Shown one piece after another: positions 8,796 through 17,475 of a stretch of DNA of 54,880 nucleotides. The notes under the pieces are model-generated. The model had not been told where the DNA came from. It saw only the letters and a program-made list of their open reading frames with translations, and made no database searches. Position numbers and translations under genes: made by a program. Where the stretch lies: positions 1 to 54,880 of the forward strand of contig JAAUOZ010000008.1 of assembly GCA_012034655.1 (NCBI GenBank). The letters run 5' to 3'. This stretch comes from Leptolyngbyaceae cyanobacterium CSU_1_3. GTDB taxonomy: Bacteria > Cyanobacteriota > Cyanobacteriia > Leptolyngbyales > Leptolyngbyaceae. The number at the start of each line of letters is the position of its first letter. Position 1 is the first letter of the stretch.

Positions 8796-10082
8796 ATGGC
8801 AGATTCTCTCTTATCTGATGCGGCACGACAGTTAGAACGGGCACTAAAATACACCTCCGTTTCTGAAGATACGATCGAGTCGCTCAAATTTCCTAAGGCC
8901 AGCCTGACGGTTTCCATTCCCGTGCGGATGGATGACGGGTCGCTGAAGGTGTTTCAGGGGTATCGCGTCCGCTATGATGATGCCCGCGGCCCTGGCAAAG
9001 GTGGTGTGCGCTATCATCCCAACGTCTCGCTAGACGAAGTGCAGTCGCTCTCGTTTTGGATGACGTTTAAGTGTGCGGCATTGAGTTTGCCCTTTGGGGG
9101 GGCAAAGGGAGGCATTACGGTTAATCCCAAATTGCTGTCTCGCCTAGAACTCGAACGGTTGAGTCGGGGATATATTGACGCGATCGCAGATTTTATTGGC
9201 GCAGATGTAGATATTCTCGCTCCCGATGTCTACACCAACGCGATGATCATGGGCTGGATGATGGATCAGTACAGCATCATCAAGCGGCAACTCAGCCCAG
9301 GGGTGGTGACGGGCAAGCCGATCGCGATGGGCGGCAGTCTGGGGCGAGAAGCAGCGACGGCGACGGGGGCTTTTTATACGATCGAAACGATTTTGCCTAA
9401 GTTCGATCGCGTTCCGCAAGACACAACTGTGGCTGTTCAGGGTTTTGGCAATGCGGGGGGAACCCTGGCAGAATTGCTATTTAAGGCGGGCTACAAAGTG
9501 GTGGCTGTCAGCGATTCTCAGGGGGGGATTTATGCAACAAATGGGTTGGATATTTCCAGTGTGCGCCAGTTCAAAGATTCGACCCGTGGCATGAAAGCAG
9601 TTTACTGTGATGGGACGGTCTGCAACGTCACCGATCACGAAGTCGTCACCAATGAAGAATTGCTGGCGCTGGATGTAGATATCTTGATTCCTGCTGCTCT
9701 AGAGAAACAAATTACTGCTGACAATGCTCCCAATGTTAAAGCCAAACTCATCTTTGAAGTAGCCAACGGCCCTATCACTTCAGCCGCCGACGAAATTCTT
9801 GAAGCCAAGGGCATCTATGTCTTTCCTGACATTTTGGTCAATGCGGGCGGTGTAACGGTCAGCTATTTTGAGTGGGTGCAAAATCGCAGTGGTATGTATT
9901 GGACGATCGCCGAAGTCAATCAACGCCTCCAACACAAAATGGTCGAAGAAACCGAGCGTATCTGGACGATCGCCCACCATCACACCATTTCCATGCGAAC
10001 GGCGGCCTACGTTCACGCGCTCGATCGACTCGGCGAAGCGATCGATGCCAAAGGAACTCGCACCTACTATAATTCTCCTTAA
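8796..10082 (+). CDS. gdhA: Glu/Leu/Phe/Val dehydrogenase, probable NAD(P) glutamate dehydrogenase
   Basis: A 428-residue oxidoreductase that interconverts glutamate with 2-oxoglutarate and ammonium, linking nitrogen and carbon metabolism. The substrate domain has GPGKGGVRYHP, FWMTFKCA (Lys92), PFGGAKGG (catalytic Lys104) and APDVYTN (Asp144). The Rossmann domain has VQGFGNAGG near residues 214-222. Length is normal for hexameric bacterial GDH. No strong Shine-Dalgarno is seen before the ATG, and no GTA-N8-TAC NtcA site was found just upstream. The TAA stop lies in a 16-bp tandem repeat. Cofactor preference cannot be set by eye. Confidence 0.93.
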   Translation: MADSLLSDAARQLERALKYTSVSEDTIESLKFPKASLTVSIPVRMDDGSLKVFQGYRVRYDDARGPGKGGVRYHPNVSLDEVQSLSFWMTFKCAALSLPFGGAKGGITVNPKLLSRLELERLSRGYIDAIADFIGADVDILAPDVYTNAMIMGWMMDQYSIIKRQLSPGVVTGKPIAMGGSLGREAATATGAFYTIETILPKFDRVPQDTTVAVQGFGNAGGTLAELLFKAGYKVVAVSDSQGGIYATNGLDISSVRQFKDSTRGMKAVYCDGTVCNVTDHEVVTNEELLALDVDILIPAALEKQITADNAPNVKAKLIFEVANGPITSAADEILEAKGIYVFPDILVNAGGVTVSYFEWVQNRSGMYWTIAEVNQRLQHKMVEETERIWTIAHHHTISMRTAAYVHALDRLGEAIDAKGTRTYYNSP

Positions 10083-10110
10083 CAAAAATTCTCCTTAACA
10101 AAAATTCTCT
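10071..10110. repeat. 16-bp direct repeat at the gdhA stop
   Basis: AATTCTCCTTAACAAA occurs at 10071-10086 and 10087-10102 and begins again at 10103. The first copy contains the gdhA stop codon. This is one of several short tandem arrays at gene ends in this window. Confidence 0.85.
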
Positions 10111-10215
10111 CTAAAAAATTTGGCATTGCTGATCAGAGAAATGGCTGGAGTCTGTGATGTTTCGCTCTCAATCAGACGAAATCATTCCGTCATTTAGCAA
10201 TGCCGAAAAAATTTA

Positions 10216-10250
10216 GCCCTCGCCCTAGCTAAAAGCGCTGGAACGAGGGC
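10216..10250. terminator. Possible hairpin terminator between gdhA and hemH
   Basis: GCCCTCG (10216-10222) pairs with CGAGGGC (10244-10250) around a 21-base loop that itself holds AGC/GCT pairs. It sits between the convergent gdhA and hemH genes, where a bidirectional terminator is expected. There is no T-run on either side, so this is tentative. Confidence 0.4.
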
Positions 10251-10275
10251 ACTAGAGACTATTTCAACGTCGGCG

Positions 10276-11439
10276 CTACATCAGCCCGATCGCATGAAGC
10301 GGCCCACGACCCATCAACATTTCTAGAATCAATGCCAAAAGACCAACCATAGCTACGCGCCCATTCCACACCTCAGCAGACGTGGTTAGCCCCCATTCCC
10401 AACTTTCTTGGGGATACATCTTCGTGCCTGCTTCGGGACGGATCACCTCTTCAAATGGGATGGCGGGGGAGTTGAGTGCTTCCACGACCATTTCTGCTAG
10501 ATCATTGATAAAAATCGGGTGGGTGTTGAGAGCGGGAACTCGGTGGAAGCCTTTAATTCCGGCTTCTTCAGCGACTTCGCGATACTCCATATCGATTTCT
10601 TGCAGTGTCTCAATGTGTTCTGAGACAAAGCTGATGGGCACGACGACTAAATCTTCTATGCCCTGGGCTGCGAGTTCTTCGATCGCTTCCTCTGTATAGG
10701 GTTGCAGCCACTCGACGGGGCCGACTCGACTCTGGTAGGCCAAGGTGTGAGCATTGGGACGGTTTAGTGTCTGCATAATCAGAGCAGTGCACTGTTCGAT
10801 CTCTTTTTGGTAGGGGTCGCCTGCTTCTTCGACGTAGCTTACGGGCACGCCGTGGGCACTGAAGAAAATGTGTGCGCGATCGGGGTGGGGCAGTTGATCT
10901 AACTCTTGGGCAATCAGGTTAGCCATCGCTTGCAGGTAGCCAGGACGATCGTACCAGGAGGGAATCAGGGTGTACTCAGTATTTTGGAGCACGGGATCTT
11001 TCTGCCACAGGTCTTCGAGGAGGCGAAAGCTAGAACCACTGGTGCTGATAGAGAACTGAGGATAGAGGGGCAAAATGACCACACGCTCAATGCCGTCTCG
11101 CTTAATCAGGGCGATCGCTTCTTCGGTGAAGGGATGCCAGTAGCGCATTCCAATATATACGCTGACATCTTGCCCGTGGTGCTGCAACTGCTCACGCAGA
11201 GCTTGGGCCTGTTCTTCGGTGATCCGCTTTAGCGGAGAGCCGCCGCCGATTTGCTTGTAATTGTTTTGGGATTTTTGGGCGCGGGAGGTCGAAATCAGCC
11301 ACGCGAGAGGGCTTTGTAGCCACGGGAAAGGCAACCGGATGATTTCTGGGTCAGAAAACAAGTTATACAGAAAAGGACGGACATCCTCTAAGCGATCCGG
11401 CCCTCCCAAGTTGAGCAATAGAACCCCTACTCGACCCAT
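10276..11439 (-). CDS. hemH: Ferrochelatase with C-terminal CAB-like domain
   Basis: A 387-residue enzyme that inserts ferrous iron into protoporphyrin IX in the last step of heme synthesis. The start [14 protein letters not shown] is typical. The catalytic His lies in [11 protein letters not shown] and the conserved Glu is further on in FVSEHIETL. After the catalytic core (about residues 1-330) comes a linker and a single membrane helix with the motif [18 protein letters not shown], the chlorophyll a/b-binding (CAB/HLIP-like) domain known from cyanobacterial and plant ferrochelatases. That tail is implicated in oligomerisation and coordination with chlorophyll synthesis. All expected domains are intact; the gene is a single transcription unit by appearance. 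Confidence 0.96.
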   Translation of the reverse strand: MGRVGVLLLNLGGPDRLEDVRPFLYNLFSDPEIIRLPFPWLQSPLAWLISTSRAQKSQNNYKQIGGGSPLKRITEEQAQALREQLQHHGQDVSVYIGMRYWHPFTEEAIALIKRDGIERVVILPLYPQFSISTSGSSFRLLEDLWQKDPVLQNTEYTLIPSWYDRPGYLQAMANLIAQELDQLPHPDRAHIFFSAHGVPVSYVEEAGDPYQKEIEQCTALIMQTLNRPNAHTLAYQSRVGPVEWLQPYTEEAIEELAAQGIEDLVVVPISFVSEHIETLQEIDMEYREVAEEAGIKGFHRVPALNTHPIFINDLAEMVVEALNSPAIPFEEVIRPEAGTKMYPQESWEWGLTTSAEVWNGRVAMVGLLALILEMLMGRGPLHAIGLM

Positions 11440-11664
11440 AGCGATAAAATCCCTTCAGTTCTCAGCTTTGTTACTGATTTTAACAATAAAATCTTCAGGA
11501 GCTTGAAGAAAACTTAACGAATCCATTCAAAAGAACTATCTTTGGTCACGAACTCGATACAAATTTCCAGCATGATTGAGAATTTGTTGCAATTATACGG
11601 CAGTGCGCTAGGAGGAGTGCAAGCTGGTAACATCAACAAACATTAAGAAGTCTCAGGTTATTGC

Positions 11665-12861
11665 GTGATGAGTGTGGATTCTGAAGCGCTTTATGGGGCG
11701 ATCGATGGGGCGATCGCCCAGATCAATCAGCGGCTCAAAATTGCCAGGTTGGGTGTGCAGCTTGAGCGTCGCAGCACTAAATTAAATCTTCGGGCTACTT
11801 TGCCGCCGCGTCCAGACAGTTCGCGTGTCCGCCCTTATCAGCAGCGTCTCAGTTTGGGGCTTCCTGCCACAAAAGCCGGCCTCAAGCAAGCAGAACAGGA
11901 GGCAAAAGTGATCGCGGCGCAACTGATCCAAAATGCCTTCGACTGGAAGGATTACCAAGTTTTTGCCGGGGGCAAACGCCTGTGCCAGATGAATTTAACC
12001 GAGCAGCTTGCCGCATTTGAGCAGTTCTTTTTTGAGCAGCCCGATCGACTCAGCAGTCCATCTTCTGCCAAAACAACCTGGACTGCGGCCTACGCCCCCT
12101 ACCTTAAGAAGTTGGCCACGATCGCCGCTAGCAATGCCCAATTGACGATCGCCGAGGCGATTTATAAGACGGTGCAGTCTCAGGGGGTCAATTCGCGCAG
12201 TCGGCAGGTGTGCTGTACGGCGCTGAGTGCGCTGGCTAAATTTCTGAATTTGGAGTTGCCTACAGAATTGAAGCACCTTTGGGGAGGGTATGGCGATCGT
12301 CAGATGCAGATTCGTCAGTTGCCGACGGATGAGGAAATTTTGGCAACCTGGGAGAAAATCCCTAACCCTGCTTGGCAGTTTGTCTACGGCATCATGGCGA
12401 CCTATGGGTTGAGAAACCACGAGGTTTTTTTCTGCGACTATTCTACGTTGAGCCAAAATGAAACCAGGGTGCAGGTGTTGCCGACTACCAAAACTGGAAC
12501 CCATGAGGTGTGGGCGTTTTACCCAGAATGGATTGAAGAATTTGACCTGAAAAATATTTGCCTACCCGAAATCGAGACTGATTTGACGAAGACGACTTTG
12601 CAGACGATCGGGCAGCGTGTCACCGCTCAGTTTCGCCGTTACGAAGTGCCATTTTCTCCCTACGATCTGCGCCATGCGTGGGCTGTCAGGACGATTCATT
12701 TTGGGCTGCCAGACACCGTGGCCGCCCGAATGATGGGCCACTCGGTCTCAGTCCACACGCGCACCTACCACCAGTGGATTTCTCGCCGCGATCAGCAACA
12801 GGCTGTAGAAGCGGCGTTGCAGCGAAATGGAGTGGTTGCGCCGAGGAAAGGCGAGGGATGA
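11665..12861 (+). CDS. Tyrosine recombinase / phage-type integrase
   Basis: A 398-residue site-specific recombinase. The catalytic half is C-terminal: the first Arg in TYGLRNHEVFF, the box II YDLRHAWAVR, in which Tyr replaces the first His of the usual HxxR, GHSVSVHTRTYHQW with a conserved His, and the Tyr nucleophile in the last motif. The N-terminal half has an Arg/Lys-rich AP2-like arm (about residues 20-100) and a core-binding helical region. ATG 11668 is an alternative start. No neighbouring phage genes, tRNA target or direct att repeats were seen, so it looks like a resident cyanobacterial integrase-like gene rather than part of a recent island. Confidence 0.85.
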   Translation: MMSVDSEALYGAIDGAIAQINQRLKIARLGVQLERRSTKLNLRATLPPRPDSSRVRPYQQRLSLGLPATKAGLKQAEQEAKVIAAQLIQNAFDWKDYQVFAGGKRLCQMNLTEQLAAFEQFFFEQPDRLSSPSSAKTTWTAAYAPYLKKLATIAASNAQLTIAEAIYKTVQSQGVNSRSRQVCCTALSALAKFLNLELPTELKHLWGGYGDRQMQIRQLPTDEEILATWEKIPNPAWQFVYGIMATYGLRNHEVFFCDYSTLSQNETRVQVLPTTKTGTHEVWAFYPEWIEEFDLKNICLPEIETDLTKTTLQTIGQRVTAQFRRYEVPFSPYDLRHAWAVRTIHFGLPDTVAARMMGHSVSVHTRTYHQWISRRDQQQAVEAALQRNGVVAPRKGEG

Positions 12862-12901
12862 TCTCTGGTTGACTGACCAATCTTTCCCCTCATCCCTCAA
12901 T

Positions 12902-12978
12902 CCCTTCTCCCCTGGTGGGAGAAGGGAAGCCGGAATAAATCCAGATTTAAAAGCCCCTCGCCCAGAGCGGGCGAGGGG
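12902..12978. repeat. Pair of perfect hairpins, dispersed repeat / terminator
   Basis: Two adjacent perfect hairpins follow the integrase gene: CCCTTCTCCC (12902-12911) with GGGAGAAGGG (12917-12926), and CCCCTCGCCC (12954-12963) with GGGCGAGGGG (12969-12978). The second is enclosed by AAAAGCCCCTC ... GAGGGGCTTTT out to 12995, giving a T-run, so it can terminate transcription of the integrase gene. Related degenerate copies lie at 8575-8700 and 39865-39912. Confidence 0.75.
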
Positions 12979-13098
12979 TTGGGGTGAGGGGCTTTTAAGT
13001 TTTGTCAGCCAACCAGGGGATGATCTAATCTATTGACCGATTTCGAGGTTTAGTTTCTCTGTCGATCGCTATTATTTGCCCTTTCCCCCTTCCTCAAT

Positions 13099-13728
13099 AT
13101 GGCTACTATTTTTCGCGATCTCAGTTATCAATATCAGTGGTTATACGATGGTATTTCTCGTGTCACAGCTTTGGCGGTGGGCGGTGAGCGTCGGTTTCGG
13201 CAATTGGCGTTGCAGGGGCTAGAGGTTGTGCCTGATACAAAAGTGCTGGATCTATGCTGTGGGAGTGGTCAAACGACGCAATTTTTGGTAGCCCGATCGC
13301 ACCATGTGACTGGATTGGACGCTTCACCTCTTTCGATTCGTCGTGCTCAAAAAAATGTTCCGCAAGCTGATTATATTGAAGCGTTTGCGGAGAAAATTCC
13401 ACTGCCCGATCGTCAATTTGACTTGGTACATACCAGTGTGGCAATGCATGAAATGGAGCCTCAACAGTTAAGGCAGATTTTGCAAGAAGTTTATCGAGTT
13501 TTGCAGCCGGGGGGATATTTTGCAATGGTTGATTTTCATCAGCCTACCAATCCGATTTTTGTACCCGGACTGGCACTGTTTTTTTGGTTGTTTGAGACAG
13601 AAACTGCCTGGCAACTGATTCAAACTGATTTGGTGGAACTGTTGAGTGAGATTGGTTTTCGGGTCAGCGATCGTACCCTTTATGTTGGAGGTAGTCTTCA
13701 AGTAATTCAAGCCCAAAAACCATTTTAG
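13099..13728 (+). CDS. Class I SAM-dependent methyltransferase
   Basis: A 209-residue cytosolic protein with a UbiE/Methyltransf_11-type fold. Motif I is VLDLCCGSGQTT (residues 49-60), followed by TGLDASPLSI for the acidic SAM ribose ligand, PLPDRQFDLVH as motif II, and a motif III strand LQPGGYFAMVDFHQP. In cyanobacteria such short enzymes act on small molecules or quinones, but the substrate cannot be told here. Start ATG 13099 gives an N-terminus consistent with the family. It is followed within 15 bp by a hairpin, so it is probably monocistronic. Confidence 0.87.
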   Translation: MATIFRDLSYQYQWLYDGISRVTALAVGGERRFRQLALQGLEVVPDTKVLDLCCGSGQTTQFLVARSHHVTGLDASPLSIRRAQKNVPQADYIEAFAEKIPLPDRQFDLVHTSVAMHEMEPQQLRQILQEVYRVLQPGGYFAMVDFHQPTNPIFVPGLALFFWLFETETAWQLIQTDLVELLSEIGFRVSDRTLYVGGSLQVIQAQKPF

Positions 13729-13740
13729 TTCTCAAAATAT

Positions 13741-13770
13741 AATACGGCAGGAACGAATTCCTACCGTATT
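13741..13770 (+). terminator. Hairpin terminator after methyltransferase gene
   Basis: AATACGGCAGGAA (13741-13753) and TTCCTACCGTATT (13758-13770) pair over 13 positions with one internal mismatch around a CGAA loop. The following TTGTTTAGCTT is only moderately T-rich. Its position 13 bp after the stop codon supports a terminator role. Confidence 0.65.
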
Positions 13771-13974
13771 TGTTTAGCTTAAGGTGTTAGCAGAAAAGCC
13801 GAAGCTTTTCGTAATAGAGGGTTAGAGATAACCTAACTAATCGCTTGGGTTCGAGTGAAGTTAGCGACTTCGTTTTGTTCATATCAAGTAATGTACATGC
13901 TTTTACTAGATGATCTGATCTATCTACAGAAAGGCTGTCTCCTCACCCTTCAGAAAGATTGTCTCAGAGAGACT

Positions 13975-14013
13975 GTAGAGAGATTTTGTAGAGAGATTTT
14001 GTAGAGAGATTTT
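13975..14013. repeat. 13-bp tandem repeat, three copies
   Basis: GTAGAGAGATTTT is repeated three times without error in the 408-bp gap between the methyltransferase and SafE-like genes. A further AGAGA-rich stretch lies just upstream. No gene is seen in that gap. Confidence 0.9.
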
Positions 14014-14136
14014 TGGGAGGGACTGAGAAAAAGATGCTGCTGGCAAAATTCTGAGTTTTACAGACTGTCTTTTGACAACTCCGATCGCTGTTTGCATCAT
14101 CAAAGAACTGCCATAGCCAACTTTCAGCAGCAAGTA

Positions 14137-14928
14137 ATGATAGACCTGTTTTTGGTCATGACTTTGGGGTTTTTGGGCAGTTTTGGTCACTGTGTCGGCA
14201 TGTGTGGCCCGCTCACCATCGCGTTCTCCCTTTCGGTAAAAGATCCGCTGACAAAAGATGACCCTGGGTGGCGACGATCGCTGATCTTTCACCTACTGCT
14301 CAATGTGGGGCGCATTCTCAGCTACGTTCTCGTCGGCGCAGGCATTGGGGCGATCGGTTCTGTTTTGCTGGCAGGGGGGCAACTGGCTGGCATTGAGAGC
14401 GATTTGCGGCGAGGTTTGGCAGTGCTAACAGGGGTACTGTTGATCTGGATGGGGCTGACCCAAATCAACCCCAAGGGCTTTGCCAAATTGCCCTTTCTTC
14501 ATCCCTTGAGGCAGGTAAACCTGCACCAAAAACTCAGCACCGGAATGATCAAACTCGCGCTCCATTCTCGTCCATGGACACCCTTGCTGCTCGGCTTAAT
14601 GTGGGGGCTGATTCCCTGTGGGTTTTTGTATACTGCCCAACTCAAAGCTGCTGAAACTGGGAGTCTCTGGCAAGGGAGCCAAACGATGCTGTCCTTTGGG
14701 CTAGGCACTGTGCCTTCTATGCTGGGCGTTGGCATGTCTGCTTCGTTGTTGAGTGCCGATCGGCGCAGTCAACTGTTTCGCCTGGGGGGGTGGGTGACGC
14801 TGACGATCGGACTGCTGACTTTGCTGCGATCGAGCCACATGCAAGACTACACGGGTCATGGGGCGCTGTTGTTTTTGATGTTGGCGTTGGTGGCTCGTCC
14901 GATCAGTCGGCTCTGGGCGCTCCGTTAA
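14137..14928 (+). CDS. SafE/DsbD_2-like membrane transporter domain
   Basis: A multi-spanning membrane protein of the TauE/SafE-annotated, DsbD-transmembrane-like family (PF13386 type). The hallmark GHCVGMCGPL with its two Cys is in the first helix (about residues 13-22), and the second half repeats the pattern in GLIPCGFLYTAQL with a conserved Pro-Cys. About six helices precede residue 230. ATG 14137 is chosen over an upstream TTG because it starts the first helix directly. The reading frame then runs on into DYTGHGALLFLMLALVARP, which looks like the first helix of the ferric-reductase-like domain encoded next in another frame; a one-base deletion near 14920 probably separates parts of one protein. 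Family members are linked to metal or thiol-redox handling. Confidence 0.8.
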   Translation: MIDLFLVMTLGFLGSFGHCVGMCGPLTIAFSLSVKDPLTKDDPGWRRSLIFHLLLNVGRILSYVLVGAGIGAIGSVLLAGGQLAGIESDLRRGLAVLTGVLLIWMGLTQINPKGFAKLPFLHPLRQVNLHQKLSTGMIKLALHSRPWTPLLLGLMWGLIPCGFLYTAQLKAAETGSLWQGSQTMLSFGLGTVPSMLGVGMSASLLSADRRSQLFRLGGWVTLTIGLLTLLRSSHMQDYTGHGALLFLMLALVARPISRLWALR

Positions 14929-15389
14929 AATATCGTCGCGCTCTGGGGGTTGGCTCGTTTATTTGCGCCGCTACCCACACTCTGCATATGGTGCAGCATG
15001 GTTTTGATTGGAACTTGGACGCGATCGCCTTCATGCTCCCCGAACAGCAAATCGCTCTCTGGGCAGGAGTAGGAGCACTGGCTTTGATGTTGCCTGCTGC
15101 TCTAACAAGCTTTGATTGGATGGTCAATGCCCTGGGGGCAGTTTGGCGACGCATTCATTTACTCAACATTCCTGCGCTGATTTTGGCGGTCGGTCATGCA
15201 CTGTGGCTAGGTTCTCATTATTTTGGGTCGCTAGAAGCATCGGCTCCTCGTTGGGTGTTTGCAGGGCTGTTGACAAGCGGGACGATCGCCGTTCTGCTGA
15301 TTCGCCTGCGCTGGGTTTGGTCAATCTTCTCAATGGAGAAATATTATGCGCCTGTGCTCAAAACTGTGCTCAAAACTAAAGTTGATTAG
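14919..15389 (+). CDS. Ferric-reductase-like transmembrane domain (likely fused to SafE-like gene)
   Basis: The frame continues from the SafE-like gene with APLKYRRALGVGSF, then CAATHTLHMVQHG with His pairs, then helices around LWAGVGALALMLPAAL and NIPALILAVGHALWLGSH. This is the pattern of ferric-reductase-like transmembrane components (PF01794), where paired His ligate heme. No credible start exists in this frame near 14900, and its expected first helix is encoded by the end of the preceding frame, so I treat the pair as one frameshifted gene (14137-15389, one base short of a multiple of three). It overlaps the start of the next gene by 44 bases, suggesting translational coupling. Confidence 0.7.
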   Translation, partial: APLKYRRALGVGSFICAATHTLHMVQHGFDWNLDAIAFMLPEQQIALWAGVGALALMLPAALTSFDWMVNALGAVWRRIHLLNIPALILAVGHALWLGSHYFGSLEASAPRWVFAGLLTSGTIAVLLIRLRWVWSIFSMEKYYAPVLKTVLKTKVD

Positions 15390-15789
15390 CATTCTGGTTC
15401 CCTTTTGGGTTCTGGCTCCGGTGGGGGCGCACGAAATCGAAATCTCTGGCAATGTGGCCGCCATGTTTCATATTGAGCCAAACCACAATCCTAAGGTGGG
15501 CGTTCCTTCTAAGACGTGGTTTGCCCTGACTCGTCGGGGTGGGCAGATTATTCCCCTCAGTCAGTGCAACTGCCAGTTAGCTGTCTACTCTCTTCCTCAA
15601 AAAAGCAAAACACCACTCCTCAAGCCCTCGCTCAGTTCCCTCAATGTAGAACGATATCGAGGTGTGCCGGGCGCAACAATTACCTTTCCTCAGGCGGGGC
15701 GTTACCAGTTGACTTTAACGGGCACACCCAAGTCAGGGGCAAACTTTCAGCCCTTTAGCTTGTCGTATCAGGTGACGGTTGTAAGGTGA
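15346..15789 (+). CDS. Secreted protein of unknown function
   Basis: A 147-residue protein beginning with a basic N-terminus and a hydrophobic segment (ISILVPFWVLAPVGA), so likely exported with cleavage near residue 28 at AHE. The mature part is beta-rich with HIEPNHNPKVG, a CNCQ pair, and PGATITFPQAGRYQLTLTG, which resembles a compact immunoglobulin-like periplasmic domain. I do not recognise a named family. Its start overlaps the ferric-reductase-like frame, so it probably works with the SafE/ferric-reductase membrane unit, perhaps as a periplasmic metal or redox partner; that is inference from position only. Confidence 0.65.
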   Translation: MRLCSKLCSKLKLISILVPFWVLAPVGAHEIEISGNVAAMFHIEPNHNPKVGVPSKTWFALTRRGGQIIPLSQCNCQLAVYSLPQKSKTPLLKPSLSSLNVERYRGVPGATITFPQAGRYQLTLTGTPKSGANFQPFSLSYQVTVVR

Positions 15790-15864
15790 GGATTGAGGGG
15801 TGATTCTGCGATTCTCTGGGTGATAGCGATCGCCCAACCTACGCCCAACCTACGCCGAGGTCTA

Positions 15865-17106
15865 CTATGTGGTGTACTCTGCGTTAATTTTTACGTAGTC
15901 GTAGCTGAGATCGCAGCCCCAGGCTTTGCCGCTTCCTGACCCGTGGCCGATGCTCACTGAGAGCAAAACGGTGTCTGCTTGCAGGTAAGCCCCGGCGGCG
16001 GCTTGCTTGAGATAGTTGCTGGCAGAAGATCGATCGAACTCCTGGGGTTGACCATTTTGCATCATCAAAAAGTCGCCCAGCTTGATTTGCAGATCGCTCT
16101 GCTCAAACGGCACGCCTGCCCGACCTGCTGCCGCCGAAATTCTGCCCCAATTTGGGTCGCGCCCAAAAATTGCCGCTTTGACCAGCGAAGAACCCGCGAT
16201 CGTCTTGGCTACCTGGCAGGCTGAAACTTCATCGATCGCCCCCGAAACCTGCACCTCAATCAGGCAGGTTGCGCCTTCTCCATCACGAGCGATCGCCTTT
16301 GCAAGATAAATACACACTTCCGTCAGCATGGCTTCTAGCTTTTCGGCATCGGCTCCCATTTCGGTGATTGCGGGTGTGCGAGACTGCCCATTCGCCAGGG
16401 CAATTAGCGTGTCGTTGGTGCTGGTGTCGCCATCCACTGTGATCTGGTTGAAGCTGCGATCGGCTGCCCGACTGAGCATCTGTTGCCAAAGCTGAGGAGA
16501 CACAGCCGCGTCGCAGGTGACAAACGACAGCATCGTTGCCATGTTGGGGTGAATCATCCCCGATCCTTTGGCGATGCCGCCGATCCGGACGGGACGATCG
16601 CCAATCATTGTCTCTAGGGCGATCGTCTTGGGCACTAGGTCTGTGGTCATAATCGCCTGAGCAGTTGCATCAGAACCCGTTTCACTCAACGTCTCCACGA
16701 GTTGAGGGATGCTCGATCGAATCCGGTCGATTTTGATGCGCTGCCCGATTACCCCTGTCGAGGCTAAAAGAACGAGATCGGAAGAAATATTCAACGCTTG
16801 AGCGATCATTTGGGCAGATTCTAGGGCATCAATCATGCCTTGGGAACCTGTGGCGGCGTTTGCCTGTCCTGCGTTGCAGAGAATTGCACGAGCGCTCGAT
16901 TTTTCCTGGAGGCGTTCGCGGCAATAGTCTACTACGGGCGCTCTCGTCTGGCTGGTCGTGAAGACCCCAGCGGCGATCGCATCTACGTCTGACACAATTA
17001 ATGCTAGATCTGGCAACCCTGAGGGCTTGAGTCCGGCGGTGATGCCCGTCGATCGATATCCCTTGGGTGCGGTGATTCCGCCCGAAATCTGCTGCCACTC
17101 TGCCAT
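15865..17106 (-). CDS. argJ: Bifunctional ornithine acetyltransferase / N-acetylglutamate synthase
   Basis: A 413-residue enzyme of the cyclic arginine pathway, moving acetyl groups from N-acetylornithine to glutamate and, in bifunctional forms, also using acetyl-CoA. The self-cleavage site is visible in KGSGMIHPNMATMLSF, where the precursor is cut before Thr to make alpha and beta chains. Other family landmarks are GVFTTSQTRAPVV, LCNAGQANAATG, and FGRDPNWGRI near the C-terminus. Length and termini are normal. A second arginine gene, argG, lies about 7 kb away but not in the same operon. Confidence 0.96.
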   Translation of the reverse strand: MAEWQQISGGITAPKGYRSTGITAGLKPSGLPDLALIVSDVDAIAAGVFTTSQTRAPVVDYCRERLQEKSSARAILCNAGQANAATGSQGMIDALESAQMIAQALNISSDLVLLASTGVIGQRIKIDRIRSSIPQLVETLSETGSDATAQAIMTTDLVPKTIALETMIGDRPVRIGGIAKGSGMIHPNMATMLSFVTCDAAVSPQLWQQMLSRAADRSFNQITVDGDTSTNDTLIALANGQSRTPAITEMGADAEKLEAMLTEVCIYLAKAIARDGEGATCLIEVQVSGAIDEVSACQVAKTIAGSSLVKAAIFGRDPNWGRISAAAGRAGVPFEQSDLQIKLGDFLMMQNGQPQEFDRSSASNYLKQAAAGAYLQADTVLLSVSIGHGSGSGKAWGCDLSYDYVKINAEYTT

Positions 17107-17475
17107 GATCTCTACTTCTCCCTGCGATCGACGTATGAGAGGGGATTATATCAAGTCATCGGAGTGACGAATAGTAGAGGAATCGGGGGCAGATAAGAAA
17201 AAAGGGAGGGCTGCATCTCGCAACTCCCCCTGTCATCAGGGTGCATCTACTAACCACAGTATGCCACTTCTGGGGTGGAGGGTGAAGCCCCCCATCTGAT
17301 TCTTCGCTAAAACTACATAAAACTTTTGCCAGAATTTTATAGAATTTCCCCAAGTTAAGTGATTCTTCGGTAGAGGATGGGGGCGAGAATTAGCCGTTTT
17401 CTTGGCAGATTGAGATACCCGCCTCGATCGCCACTCATCCAAAGTCCATCAAATGTAGGGCAACCCCTTATCCAC
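17107..17475. other. Intergenic region upstream of argJ
   Basis: About 370 bp between the argJ start and the end of gatB, both on the minus strand. It should hold the argJ promoter and gatB terminator, but neither could be placed with confidence. An open frame at 17156-17353 is not supported: low-complexity composition, no ribosome site, no family. Confidence 0.5.

Noticed and set aside
17156..17353. Open frame of 65 codons upstream of argJ
   Set aside because: Low-complexity Pro/Ser/Cys composition and no start signals; probably chance.
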